A stretch of DNA of 64,000 nucleotides, from assembly GCA_029783825.1 (NCBI GenBank), contig JAREIK010014517.1:71001-135000 (forward strand). The letters run 5' to 3'. Position 1 is the first letter of the stretch; every line of letters starts with the position of its first letter. The translations under genes and the position numbers were made by a program. The DNA comes from Sapria himalayana (lineage: Eukaryota; Streptophyta; Magnoliopsida; Malpighiales; Rafflesiaceae). Positions 13,290 to 27,439 of this stretch are shown here, piece after piece. The notes below the pieces were generated by a model. That model did not search any database and was not told the DNA's origin. It worked only from the letters and a program-made list of their open reading frames with translations.

Positions 13290-14870
13290 TCCATTATAGT
13301 GTGGCATATATGTATAGTTATATGTTATTATACATATAGTATATATAGTTATTAATAATTATATATAGTTAAACATATAGTTATTTATAGATATATTTAT
13401 ACATGTAATTATAAGTAATTATACTTATTATATACAAAGTTATAAACAAATATATAGATATACATATATGTATACATAGTTAAATATACATAGTTATATC
13501 TAATTATATAGACTTTTATTTAGTTATACAAATATTTATATATCGTTATACACATATAGTTTAACATAAAGATGTTTATTGTTATACATGTAATTATAAA
13601 AATAGTTACATGTGGTTATACATATATTTACACATATAGTTAAACCTATATTTATACAAGTAGGTGTATATATTTGTTCATTTAATTTTTGATATTTATA
13701 CATATAGTTATGTATAGGTATAGATATAGTAAAATAATTTTTTATAGGCTAATATATACAAATATATATTAAATATAAGTTGTAAATTATATATTTAAAT
13801 AGAGTTATGTATAAAGCTTTTATAGTTATACATATAGTAAGATATAATTATTTATAGTTATATAGTATTATACAAGTAGTTATAAATAGTTATACATATA
13901 ATATATATAGTTATAAATAGTTATATATAATTAAACAAATAGTGATATATAGATATATTAATACAAGTAGTTATAAGTAGACATGCATATATGTATTCAA
14001 AATTATAAACAAATATATAGATATTTATGTATACATATATGTATACATAGTTACAAATATAGTTATATTTAATAATATAAAGTTTTATATAGTTATACAA
14101 ATATTTATATATAGTTATACTCATTTAGTTAAATATGATGTTGTATATTGTTATAAAGTAATTATAAATATTGTTACATGTGGTTATACATATAGTTACA
14201 CATATAGTTATACTTATATTTATACATGTAGGTATAAATATGTTTTCATTTAATTTTATATATTTATACATATAGTATGTATAGGTAAAGATATAGTAAA
14301 ATACTTTTTTATATACTAATGTATACAAATATATAATAAATATAAGCTGTAAATTTAATATTTAAATATAATTATGTATAAAACTTTTATAGTTATACAT
14401 ATAGTAAGATACAATTATTTATAGTTATATATTATTATACATATAATATATATTGTTATAAATAGTTCTATATAATTAAACATATAGTTATATATAGATA
14501 TATTCATACAAGTAGTTATATGTAGTTATACATAAATATATACAACTTTATAAATAAATATTTCGATTTAATTATATGAATACATATATGTTTATATAGT
14601 TACAAATATAGTTATATTTAATTTTATAGTGTTACATAGTTATACAAATATTTATATATAGTTATATACATATAGTTATAAATATGTATGCAGTTAAAGA
14701 TATAATTATATATAACATTTATATAGTTAAACATTTAGTAAAATACAATTATATATAGTTATATATTATTATACATATAGTAAATTTTTTTAGAAATATA
14801 GTTATATATAATTATAGATATAGTTATACATTATTATATAGTTAAAAATTAGTTATAAATACTTTTATAT
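13290..14870 (+). repeat. A+T-rich satellite-like repeat, about 565-bp period (block 2, inside CACTA)
   Basis: This is the same family as 1-1480, in the same orientation. The landmark stretch from GTATAGGTA through TAGTAAAAT to TATGTATAAA occurs at about 13712 and about 14277, 565 bp apart. Neighbouring words (ATACAAGTAGTTATA, ATTATACATATAGTA) recur in the same order. It lies between the transposase gene and the element's 5' end. Either it is a normal part of this CACTA family or it was inserted. No coding potential is seen. Confidence 0.65.
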
Positions 14871-15687
14871 ATAATGGCATATGATTATATAATTAAACAA
14901 GTGTTAAGATATAATATTTGTGATTACACTATTTTTATAAATATTACTTAAATATAATTATGTATATGTAACACTTTTATAAACAATATATAGTATATAT
15001 ATCATATTTATATAAACATTATAAATATTTTATATTTATATTAAAAATAATATGTAATATAAATATTTACAAAATTGTATAAATATTTAATGTTACATAA
15101 TTGTTATATAAAAAAATTATATTAATAGATAGTTTTATGTAAATGTTGTACATATATTTATAAACATTAATATATATGTATAAATATTTATATATAACAT
15201 TATATGTTTATATAAACATATCAGTGTTTCTATATAATGTAATACATTTATATAAATTAAAGTATACATTTATATATAATGTCATATGATTATTTAAATA
15301 TATACAACTTTATATATACTATTACATTTTATAATTTATTTGGAGACAACAAAAATATAACCATTTAACATTAAGTTTAATTTTTCTTAAGTTAAAGAAG
15401 TAGAAAACATCAAGCATTATATATTTTCTTAAGCTATAGAAGGAGAGAACAAAATGCAAACATTTAGTATTAGAAGTCAATAAAACCCTAAAAATTTAAA
15501 CAGTAGAAGAACAAAGATTACATTGACAATTTATAATTTCATTAATGGTGTATGAGTCAAAATCATATAGGTTAAATGAAAATAGAAGCAAAAAGAAAGA
15601 AAATCGACGAAGAATTAAAAAAAGCAAATATCTGATTATTCTGTAAAAATGAAAATTCGTTAGTGCTAATAAAATTCAGAGAGACGG

Positions 15688-15731
<44 letters not shown>

Positions 15732-15893
15732 CATTCCGAAGTAGAAGAATAATGAAAAAATTACATGGTAATAGAAGAGATAGAATTCCTAGGTTGCTTC
15801 CGTGTAGTCGCGTTTTGCCTCTGGTTCGAAATCTGAAGGAGGGAAATTTTGATAAGTGTTAATGACTTAGCAATTTTTTTTAAATCTAAAAAT
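14871..15893. other. CACTA 5' region, A+T-rich
   Basis: 14871-15350 is extremely A+T-rich with TATATAAACATT-type words. 15350-15890 is less so, with a (TA)n run at about 15692-15730. It includes a short, more balanced stretch (about 15780-15845, around TTGCTTCCGTGTAGTCGCG) that may be the transposase promoter or leader. There is no gene. Confidence 0.4.
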
Positions 15894-16067
15894 TTAACCT
15901 AGGAATTACCAACCAAAATTTTGTTTGGTAAATGGTTGGTAATTAAGTCATAATAAATATCTTGGAAAGCCATTTTACTGACCTATTTTTCATGGTAATA
16001 TATTTTTGGTCGTTAAATGGTCCGAAATTTCTCGGTAATTTTTATTCACTAATTCCCTCCAAATTTA
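15894..16067 (-). repeat. CACTA 5' terminal segment
   Basis: The segment carries AATTACCAACCAAAATTTTG, then TGGTTGGTAAT and TTTTGGTCGTTAAATGG, and ends in AATTCCCTCCAAATTTA where the GATA array resumes. A second copy of the same 174 bp lies at 40702-40876. Confidence 0.75.
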
Positions 16068-19000
16068 CATATATATAGACAAACGTATAGATAGATAGAT
16101 GGATAGAAAAAAAGATATACTGGTTGATAAATAGATAGATAGATAGATACATGGATAGGCAAATAGATAAATAGATAAATAGATACATAGATATATAAAT
16201 AGATAGATAGATAGACAAACATATAAATAGATAGATTTTAAGACATATATAAATATAAAAAGATAGATAGACAAATAAATAGATAGATAGACAGAAAGAT
16301 AGATAGATATAAAGATTGACAAATAGACATATATATAGACAAATATATAGACAGATAAAAGATAGATAGATATAGTGATCAATAGAAAGATATATAGATA
16401 GATTAATAGAGAGATAGATAGACATATGGATAAATACATTTTAGACAGATAGTTATACATATATATAGATATATAGAGAGATATATAAATAGTGATATAG
16501 ATAGACATATAGATAGGTAGATAGATAGATAGATAGATAAATAGATATAAAGATATATAGATAGATTGATAGAGAGAAAAATAAATAGACAAAAAGATAG
16601 AAATTTTGATAGGTAGATAGAGAGAAAGATTGACACACAAATAAGTAGATAGATAGATAGAGAGATAGATAGATAGATAAATAGATAGATAGACAAATAA
16701 ATAGACAAATAGAAAGAAAGATGGATAGACAAATATATCTATAGATAGATAGATAAAAGATTGAATAATTGATAAATAATTACTTAAATCAATAGATAGA
16801 CATTTAAATAGGTAAATAGATAAATAGATAGAAAGATAGTAGACAAATAGATAGATATATAGATAGATAAATAGTCAGATAAATAGACAGATAGATATAT
16901 AGATACATAGATAAATAGACAAATAATTAGATAGATACATAGATAGATAGATAGAAAGATAGATAGACAAATAACGATATAGATAGATAGTTAGATAGAT
17001 ATATTATTAGATAAATACATAGATAGATAAATAAATAGACAAATAAAAAACAGATAAATTGATAGATAAATATATAGATTGATAGATAGACACGCAGATT
17101 GATAGATATATAGATCGACATATAGGTTGACAGATAAATATTGAGATAAATATATAAACAAATAGATAAATAGATAGATAGATATATTGAAATATAAATA
17201 GATAGATAGATAGATAAAAATATAGATAGATAAATAGAGAGATAAATAGATAGATAGATTGACACACAGACAAATAGATATATCAATAGATAAGTATAGA
17301 TAGACAGATAGATATACAGAAAAATTGTCAAATTGATAGATAGAGACAGAAATATATAGATAGATAGATATACACATATATAGTTATAGATAGATAGATA
17401 GATAGGTTTATATATATATAGCTAGATAGACAAATAGATAAATATATAGACAAAGAGGTAGACTGATAGATAAAAAGATAAATAAACATATAGATAGATA
17501 GATAGAAAATTAGATAGATAAAAAAGATAGATAGAAAGATTGATAGACAGATAGATAAATAGATAGATAAACAGATAAAAGATATAAAGAATGATAGTTA
17601 GAAAAAAAATTTAACAGATTGATAGATAGATAGATAAAAATATAGTTAGACAAGTATATAGATAGATTGATTGATTTATTGAAAGAAAGATTGATAGATA
17701 GATTGATAGAAAATTGATAGACAGATTGATAGTACATATTGAATGATAGATTGATAGATAATTAGATAAATAAATAGATAGATATATTGATAGATATATA
17801 GATAGATATATAAATAGATAGATAAATAGATAGAAAGTTATATTGATATATAGATAGATAGATCGATAGATTATTAGATAGTTAGATAGATGAATAAATA
17901 GATAAATACATATACACTAAAATAGACAAAAAGATAGATAGATAAATAGATAGACATATAGATAAAAAGTTAAAATGATAAATAGATAGATATATAAATA
18001 CATAGATAGATATACAAATATATAGATAGATAGATAAAAATATAGTTAGATAGATAAACAAAAATATATATCGATAGATAGACATATAGAAATATTTATA
18101 AATAGATAGATATATAGATAGACAAATATATTGATTGATAGATAAATAGATAGGTATATTGATAAATAGATTGATAGATAGATATATATATATATATATA
18201 TATATAGATATATAGATAGATTGATAGACAGATATATCGATAAAAAGATAGACAGATAGATTTATCGATAGTCAAATAAATAAATAGAGAGATAAATAGA
18301 GAGATAAATAGATAGATAGATAGATAGATAGATATATATATATATAGAAAGACTACTAGAAAGATAGATAGACAAACAAATTAATACATAGAAAGAAAGA
18401 TAGATTTACAAACAAATAGACAGAAAAAAAAGAAAGATAGATAGATAGACAAATAGATAGATAGATTGATAGATTGATTGATAGACAAATAGATAATCAA
18501 TAGATAGATAAATAGGATGTTAGATTGTTTTATAGACAAATTGATATTTAGATTTATAGATATATTTATTGACAGACAGATAGATAGATAGACAGACAGA
18601 TAGATGTATATATAATAGATAAATAAATATATAGTTAGATAGATAGATACACAAATAGATAGATTGATAGATAAATATATAGATAGAAAGATAGATAAAT
18701 ATATTGACAAAAAGTTTGATAGAGAAATAGATTGAGAGATAGAAATATAGACGTATAGAAAGATGGAAAGATAGACAAAAATATAGATATTTATAAATAT
18801 ATAAAGAGAGACAGATAGAAAAACAACTAGATATATAGATAGATACAAAGACAAATAAATTGAAAGATATATCGACATATAGATAAACAGATAGAATAAA
18901 ATTTAGATAGATAGATTGATATAAAGAAAAAAGATAGATATATCGGTAGATAGACAGACAGATAGAAATATAGTTAGATAGATTGATAAATAGAAATATA

Positions 19001-21399
19001 TAAAGATAGATAGAAAGATAGATAAAATGATAAACAAATAGATAGACAGATATATTGAATGATAGATAAACAAGTGGATAGATAGATTGATAGATATATT
19101 GATAGACATATTTATAGATAGAAAGATAGATTGATTGATATAAAGATTGATAGATAGATAAATAGATAGAAGACAAATAGATAGGTAGATATATATAGAC
19201 AAATAGATTGACATAAATATATATAGAAATATAGATAGATAGATTGATATACAGAAAGATAGACAGATAAATAGAAAGATAGATATATAGATAAACAGAT
19301 TGATAAACATATAAAATGACAGATAGATAGACAAATAGATTAAAAGATAGATAGAAAGATAGATAGGTAGAAAGATAGATTGGTAGATAGATATATAAAT
19401 AGACTGATAGATAGACATATAGATAGAAAAATAAATAGATAGATACATAGACAGATAGATAGATAGATAGATAGGCAGACATATATATAGATGGATAGGC
19501 AGAGAGATAGACTGATTGATAAACAAATAGATAGATAAACATACATATAGAAAGATAGACAGATAGATAGATAGATAGATAGATATATAGATAGATAGAT
19601 ACATAAATAGATATATAGATAGATAAATAGATAGATAGATAGATAGATAGATAGACAGATATACATATAGAAAGTTAGATAGATAGGCATATAGATAGAT
19701 AAATAGATACATAGATCAATAGATAGATAGATAGAAAAATTGATAGATACTTAGATTGCTAGATAAAATTATAAATAATTATATAGATATACTAATAGAT
19801 AGACATAAAGATAGATAGATAAATAGAAAGATAGACAGATAAAAGACAGATAGATAGAGTGATAGATAAAAAAAATAGATACACAGATTTATAGACATAT
19901 CGATAGACAGATAGATGGACCTATAAATTAACTGATAGATAGATAGAATGATAGATATATTTAAAGATATAATGATAGACATATAGATAGAGAGATAAAA
20001 AGATAGATAAGTAGATAGACAGACAGATAGATAGAAAGTCTAATAGATATATAGACAGATAGACAGACAGATAGATAGAGAAATAGATTGATAGACAATC
20101 ACACATAATTTGAAAGACAAATAAAAAGGTAGAAAAAAGATAGATAAATAGATAGATATATAGTAATAGATAGATAGATTGATTGATTGATAGACAGATT
20201 GATTGATTGATAATATCTTAGATAAGTAGATAAATAGATTGATAGATAGACAAATAAATAAACAGATAGTTAGACAGATAAATTGATTGATAGATAGATA
20301 TATTAATTGATATATAGATTTATATACAAATAGATAGAGAGAGAGAGAGATAGATAGATATATAAAAAGATAGATAGTCATATTTATAGACAAATTGATA
20401 GCCATATAGATAGACAGACAGAAAGATAGATAGATATAGATACACAAATAAATAGATAAAAAGATAGACATATGATAGATAGATAGATATACAGATAGAT
20501 ATACAAATAGATAAAAAGATAGATAGACATATGGATAGTAGATTGATAAATAGATAGATAGGTAGATAGATAAATAGATATTCTAATGGCCAAATAGATA
20601 GTCAGATAGAAAGAATGATAGTTATATAGATAGATAGACAGATTAATGCATAGAAAGAGAGATAGATTGAAAGTCAAATAGATAGAAAGAAAGATAGATA
20701 TATAAATAAAGAGATAGATATATTTATTGATTGAATGATAGACAAATAAATAGATAGTTAGATAGATAAATAGATACACATATAGATATACAAACAAATA
20801 GACATACAGATAGATATACATATATAAAGACAGACAGATATATAGGTAGACAGATAGATAGACAAATAGATAGATAGATATAAATATAGATAGAAAGATA
20901 GACACAAAGATAGATAGACAAATAAATTGATTGATAGATAGACAAAAAGAAAGATAAAAAGATAGACAGATAGATAGACAGACAGATAGATAGATAAATT
21001 TTAATACAGATTGACAAATAATTAAATAGACATATAGATATACAAAAAAATATATAAAGATAGATAGACATATAGATAGAAAGATAGACCAAAAGATAGA
21101 AAGATATATAGATAGATAGATAGGTAAAAATAAAGAAAGAAAGAAAGATTGTTAGACAGATAGACAAATAGATAGATATACAGATCGATAAATTGATTGA
21201 TTGATTTATTGATAGACATATAAATAGATAGATATATAGAAAGATATATATGTAGATAGATAGATATATAGATAAATAGACTGAAAGATTGAAATATAAA
21301 TACACATTAAGATACAAAAACAAATATATAGATGCATAGATAGATAGATAGTTAGACAGATAGTTAAATACACATATAGAAAGTTAGATAGATAGATAG

Positions 21400-21449
<50 letters not shown>

Positions 21450-23791
21450 TGATAAAAAGATAGATAGATAGACAATCAAATTTATAAATATAAAGATAGA
21501 CAGATAGATAGATAGAAAGATAATACATAGATAGATAGACATATAGTTAAAAATATTCCTACACAGATACATAGACAGATAGTTAGACAAAAGATAGATC
21601 GATAATTATATAAATAGATTTACAGATAGATAGACATATTCTAGATAAATTGATAGATAGAATGATAGTTTGATAGATTGATAGACTAATAGATAAATAG
21701 ACAGATATATAGACAGATAAATAAATATATAGATAGATATATAGAAAGATACACAAATAGATAATATATAGATTGATAGATAGATAAATAGACAGATAGA
21801 TAAATAGATTATTAGATAAATCAAAAATAGAAAGATAAATAAATAAACATATACATAGATAGATAAATAAATAGATTGATAGATACATAAAAAGATTCAT
21901 AGAAAGATATATAGACTTATAGATATGCAGATAGATTAATAGATAGGAAGAAAGACAGATAGATACACATATTGATAGAAAAAAAATAAACAAATAGATA
22001 GTCAAACAGAGAGACATATAAATGGATAGATAGATAAATAGATATAGATAGACATATAGATAGATAAAATGATAGACAAATAGACAAATAGATAGATAGA
22101 TAGACATAGAGATAATTAGATAGATAGATAGACAAATAGATAGGTAGATAAATAGAGAGATAGATAGATATATTGATAGATTATTAAATATATAAATATA
22201 TAGATAGATTGAAAGATTAATACACAAAAACATAAATAATAGGTAGACATATAAGTAGACAGATAGATACACAAATAGATGGACATATAGATAAATAGAT
22301 AGATATATAGATAGACAAATAGATAGATAAATATAGACAGACAAAATGATAGATAGATATATAGAAAATTAGATTTTTAGAATGATATATAGATAGAAAT
22401 TTTGATTGATAGATAGATAGATGGATTGATAAAAAGATTGATAAAAAGATTATTACACAGATTGATAGATAGATTGGTAGAGAGATTGATTGATTTATAG
22501 ATAGATAGATAATTAGTTAGATATATAGATAGATACATAGATAAATAGATAGATTAATAGATAGATTTTAGACAGATTGATTAATTGATTGATTGATTGA
22601 TTGATCAATATAAATATAGATAGAAAGATAGATAGATAGACAAATAGATAGATAGACAAAAAGATAGATAGATATACAAATAGAAAGGTAGAAAGATAGA
22701 TAGATATATATATAAACATAATGACATATAAATAGAAAAATAGATAGATAGAAAGACAAATATATAGATAGATTGATTGATAGATATATATATTCATAGA
22801 TAGACAGGTAGTAGGTAGATAGATAAATAGATAGATAGTCAAATAGTTAGATAGACAGATAAATAGATTGATTGATAGATAGACAGATAAATAGAAAGAT
22901 AAATATACAGTTAGATAGAAAGATATATCTAAAAATAGATAGAGAAATAGATAAATAGATAGATAGAAAAATAGATGGATAGATAGATAGAGAGATAGAT
23001 TTACAGATATAAATTATAAAAGATTTATAGATAGATAGATAGATTGAAAAATAGATAGATAGATAAAAATATAGGCAGATAGATAGACAGAAAGATAGAC
23101 AGATAAATAGTTGGCTAGATAGATAGATAAAAAACAAATAGAAACATACATAGATAGATAGATATATATAATGATAGATTACAGATAGATAGAAAGAGAG
23201 ATAAATAGATAGATATATAGATAGTTAGATAGAAAGATAGATTAATATACAGATAGATAGAGAGATATATAGACAAATAGATAGATATATAGATATATAC
23301 TTAGATAGATAGATATATAAATATATTGAAAGATAAATATAAAAATAGAAAGATAGATAGATAGATAGATAGACAGATAGATAGACTTATACATAGATAA
23401 ATAGATAGAAGATGGATAGATAGATTGAATGAAAGATTCATATAATTATTTATAGATAAATAGATAGACAAATTTATATAAAGATATATATAAGATAGAT
23501 AGATAGAAAGATAGATGAAAGATAGATAGATAGACAAAATGATAGATGGATAGAAAGAGAAATAGATAGACAAAAAGATAGATAGAAAGATAAATTGAAA
23601 TATAAATAGATAGATAGACAAAAATATAATAATAAAGATAGACAGATATATAAATAAAAAGATAAACTAAAAGATAGACATATAGATAAACAAATAGATA
23701 TATAAATAGATAGACACATAGAAAGAGAGATAGATAGACAAATAGATAAACATATAGAAAGACATATTAATAGATAAATAGGTAGATAGAT

Positions 23792-23826
<35 letters not shown>

Positions 23827-25992
23827 TAAATAGACAAATAAATAGACATATATATTAATAGATAGATATATAGATAAATAGATAAATAATTAAATAGATT
23901 AATATATAGATTGATACATAGAGAGAAATACAGATAAGCATATAGATTAATAGAAAGATAGATAAATAAATAGATAGAAAAATAGATAGATAGAAAGATA
24001 GATAGACAGAAAAATAGATATATAGTTAGATTGATAAATAGACATATAGATATAATGATAGATACATAGATAATAAATATATTGATATATAGATAAATAT
24101 ATACATAGACATCTAGATAGAAAGATATATCGACAGATAGATTAATAGAAAGAATGAATGAATGATTGATTGATTAACAAATAGATAGGTAGATATATAG
24201 ATAAATAAATAAATAGATAGATAGAAAGAAAGATTGATAGATAGAAAGAAAGAAAGATAGATAGTTAGATTGATTGATAGAGAGATACATAGATAGGCAG
24301 AAAAATAGATAGATAGATATACAAATAGAAAGATAGATAGATAAATAGATTAAAAGACAAATATATGATAGATAAATAGAAATATAGATAGATAGATAGA
24401 TAGATCAAAAGATAGATAGATAGATAAATCAAAAGATAGAGAGATATATAGATAGACATATATATAGATAGATAGTTTGATAGACAGATAGATGGATAGA
24501 TATATAGATAGACAAAAACATACACAAATATTGAGGTAGTTAGTGAAAAAGATAAATTGATAGATAGACATATATATAAATAGATATATTGATAGATGGT
24601 TAGATATATTGATAAATAGATTTATAGAAAGATTCATTGATAGATTTATCGACATATTGATAAATAGATAGATTAATATAATAATAGATAGATAGATAGA
24701 TACAAAGATAGATATATAAATAGATAGACAAATAGATAGATAGATAGATAGATATACCAATAGTTAGACAAATAGATAGACAAAAAGATAGATATAAATA
24801 TATACAAATAGATAGACCGAATGAAAGACTAAAAGAAAGATAGATAGATAGATAGAAGGTTTGATAGATAGATAGATATATATTGATAGAAAAATAGATA
24901 GGTAGACTGATAGATAGACAGAAAGATAGAAAGATAGATAAATAGATCAATTGAAAATTGATTGATAGATAGAAAGATAGATAGACAAATAGTTAGATAG
25001 ATAAATATAAAGAGAGATATTCAAATAAATTGGAAAATAGATAGATAGATAGATTGTGAGATAGATACACATATAGATAGACAAATAAATAAAAGACTCA
25101 TAAACAATAGATAGCTAGATATATATATATATATATATATACATACATACAAATAGATATACAGATAGATAAATAGATAGATAGATTGATAGACAGATAG
25201 TTAGACAGAGAGATAGAAAGATTTATAGATAGATATATAGATAGGTAGACATATAGTTAGATAGATAGAAAGATAAAATGATGAACATATAGATAGAAAG
25301 AAATATAGATATATAGAAAGATAAATAGGTAGATAGAATGATAAACTGATAGAAATATAGATAAATAGATAGTTAGATAGAAAGATAAATAGATAGTAGA
25401 CATATAGAAAGAGTTATAAATAGATAGATAGATAGTTAGACTCTTAGATGGCCGATAGATAGTCAAAAGATAGAAAAAAAGATAGATAGACAGACAGATA
25501 TATAAAGAGATAGATAGTTAAATAAAAAGACTAATAGATATGTCGACAAAGATATTGATAGACAGACACATAGATAAATTCACAGTAAAATAGAAAGATA
25601 GAAAGAAAGATTAATAGATAGATAAATAGACAGCAAGAATGATTAATTGATAGATAAATTATTAGACATATATATAGATAAATATATAATTAGACAAATG
25701 AATAAATAGATAGATAGACAAATAAATAAATAGATTGATAGATGCATAGACATATATATATATATATATAGATAAATAGATAGACATAAATAGATAGATA
25801 GATAGATAAATACATAGATAGATTGATGATAGATAGATATTTTGATAGACAAATAGATAAAAAGATATATAGATAGATAGACATACATATAGATAGATAG
25901 ATAGATGACATATAGATTGACAAAGAAAAATAGACAGATAGATAGATAGATATACAGATAGAAAGATATAAAGATAGTTAGATAGATAGATA
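16068..25992 (+). repeat. Degenerate GATA array, block 2 (about 9.9 kb)
   Basis: Almost every 4-bp step is GATA or a one-base variant (GACA, AATA, GAAA, TATA, GATT). Perfect runs are short, about 26 bp near 19628 being among the longer ones. An 8-bp pair GACAAATA recurs throughout. Embedded microsatellites are (CA)n at 21409-21446 and (TA)n near 18183, 23796 and 25118. Long stop-free frames on the minus strand are low-complexity Tyr/Leu/Ser/Ile and arise because repeated TATC has no stop in any frame. I see no unique gene in this block. Confidence 0.97.
21409..21446. repeat. (CA)n microsatellite within GATA array
   Basis: About 19 perfect CA units lie between GATA tracts, with a short TA run on the left. 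They are far more regular than the surrounding GATA units, so this is a younger expansion. Confidence 0.95.
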
Positions 25993-26102
25993 CCTACGAC
26001 TGCTCGGAAGAAGGAACCCTCGGCAATACAGAAGCGATTTCGCGAAAACTTCCATCGTTGTGCAAAATTAGCTTTACTCGAAGCTCTCACCATGTTAAGG
26101 AA
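25993..26102 (+). promoter_or_regulatory. LINE 5' untranslated leader (possible internal promoter)
   Basis: About 110 bp, noticeably less A+T-rich than the surroundings, lies before the likely ORF1 start at 26103. Plant L1 elements carry their promoter in this position. No motif is specific enough to name a promoter here. Confidence 0.45.
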
Positions 26103-27439
26103 ATGGATTACTTAGTTAATAAGAAATCCTTTTCCGATTTTTACAAGAAGTCCGTGCAAACAGTAACAGCTCTTGTGGAATCTTACGTGAAAATTATCGA
26201 GGAACCCTCGATAATTTTTTCTACCGAAGATATTCAGAGGCTTACTGAACCCCATAAGTTCATGCTTGTGGGCAAATTCTCACATGGAAGGCCTCGCATT
26301 GATGATATTCGTGCATTTTTTGAATCATTGAAGCTTAAGATGTTGATTAAAATTGGCCTCATCAACAATAAACATGTGATGTTACAACTATTTTCCGAAG
26401 AAGATTTTCATCGAATTTGGCTAAGAGGTATCTGGTATATCATGGGATTTCCCATGAGAACTTTCAAATGGTCAACAAACTTCTCGACTAAGGAAGAATA
26501 ATCGGTGGCACCAGTATGGTTCCTGTTTTCCTTGCTACCGTTACATTATTTTGATAAATTCGCATTATATCACATTGCTTGTACACTCGGTTCTCCTCTT
26601 CTTCTTGATGGTGCTACGGCCACTCTAAACAGGCCAAGTGTAACTCGTATTTGTGTTGAAACTGATATACAAAAAGCAATTCTCTCATGGATATGGATTG
26701 GAAAGAATGAGGGTGATGGTTTCTGGCAGCAAGTAGTTCCAGAGAACTTACCATCATACTGTATCTATTGTAAAAAATTGGGGCATGGCTTGGAAAATTG
26801 TTTAGTTAAAAAAAGAAGGGAGGAAGTGAATCAAAAGAGAGAGGAGAGGTCAATGAATGCAAGAGAGAGAGGCATGTTAGTTAAATACCAAAAAAACTTC
26901 AAGATGAACACACTGCCCTAACAGAAGAATAGAATATAGAAGGAACTGAATTGAAATTAATTGAATATAGGATTTCTAATGAAACAGAAAGCAGGGCAGA
27001 AAATACATTAGAGACTATAAAAAGAACATAAATGATGAAAAAAATATCAGAACTAAACAAAAGAACAAGAGCGTACATGAAAAATAAAATTAAAATAAAC
27101 AAAGGATGGGCAGTCCCTATTGTGGACTATTCGGAAGAAGAACCAGAAACAAAAAGTTTAACCTCCCTTTTTACAGATGGAGAGGATAATGTGCAGAAAA
27201 TAAGATTATTTACAGATGACATAAATATAGATAAGCTTAAACAAAAAATGGGTAATAAATTGTGGGCAATGGAGGAATTAAAGATAATGTCAATTCAAAT
27301 GGGAAGAGATTGGAAAGAAGAAAGAAGTGAAGATCTAGGTTCAATAAGAAAATCAAAAAATATGAAAAAATATAAAAATAGAACATATGGAACCAAATGC
27401 ACCACTAGAGCTCAAGCTAAATCCATAATTAATGTATAA
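26103..27439 (+). pseudogene. LINE ORF1: DUF4283 plus CCHC zinc knuckle, broken
   Basis: The start at 26103 (MDYLVNKKSFSDFYKK) is preferred; an in-frame ATG at 26058 lies in the leader. Residues 30-130 or so match a DUF4283 fold, with FMLVGKFSHGRPRIDDIR and the aromatic WLRGIWYIMGFPMRTFKW. A TAA at 26499-26501 interrupts the frame just before PVWFLFSLLPLHYFDK, where such proteins are normally continuous. The knuckle CIYCKKLGHGLENC (C-x2-C-x4-H-x4-C) follows at about 26760-26800. The frame ends at 26921. After a frameshift and further stops it resumes at 27032 as a charged tail ending at 27439. Plant L1 ORF1 proteins bind the element RNA and escort it to the target. This copy cannot make an intact one. 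Confidence 0.85.

Larger units (their letters stand above)
5986..16067 (-). mobile_element. CACTA (En/Spm) DNA transposon, decayed, about 10.1 kb
   Basis: The element is bounded on both sides by GATA array. Both ends are rich in short ACCGACC/TTGGTCGGTAAAT-type words in both orientations, the subterminal repeats expected of CACTA elements. The ends are imperfect inverted copies of each other around an AAATTACCAAC word, and I could not identify a clean CACTA terminus or a 3-bp target duplication. Two minus-strand genes lie inside: a TNP2-type transposase (12362 down to 8702) and a Transposase_24-like gene (8589 down to about 6750). This is the order known for plant CACTA elements, so the 5' end is at the high coordinate. 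Many stop codons and frameshifts show it cannot move on its own. Confidence 0.85.

Noticed and set aside
16068..26000. Many long minus-strand open frames rich in Tyr, Leu, Ser and Ile, up to 340 codons at 18520-19542
   Set aside because: Repeated TATC reads Tyr-Leu-Ser-Ile with no stop in any of the three frames, so long open frames arise automatically. Overlapping frames are open at once and the products are pure low complexity.
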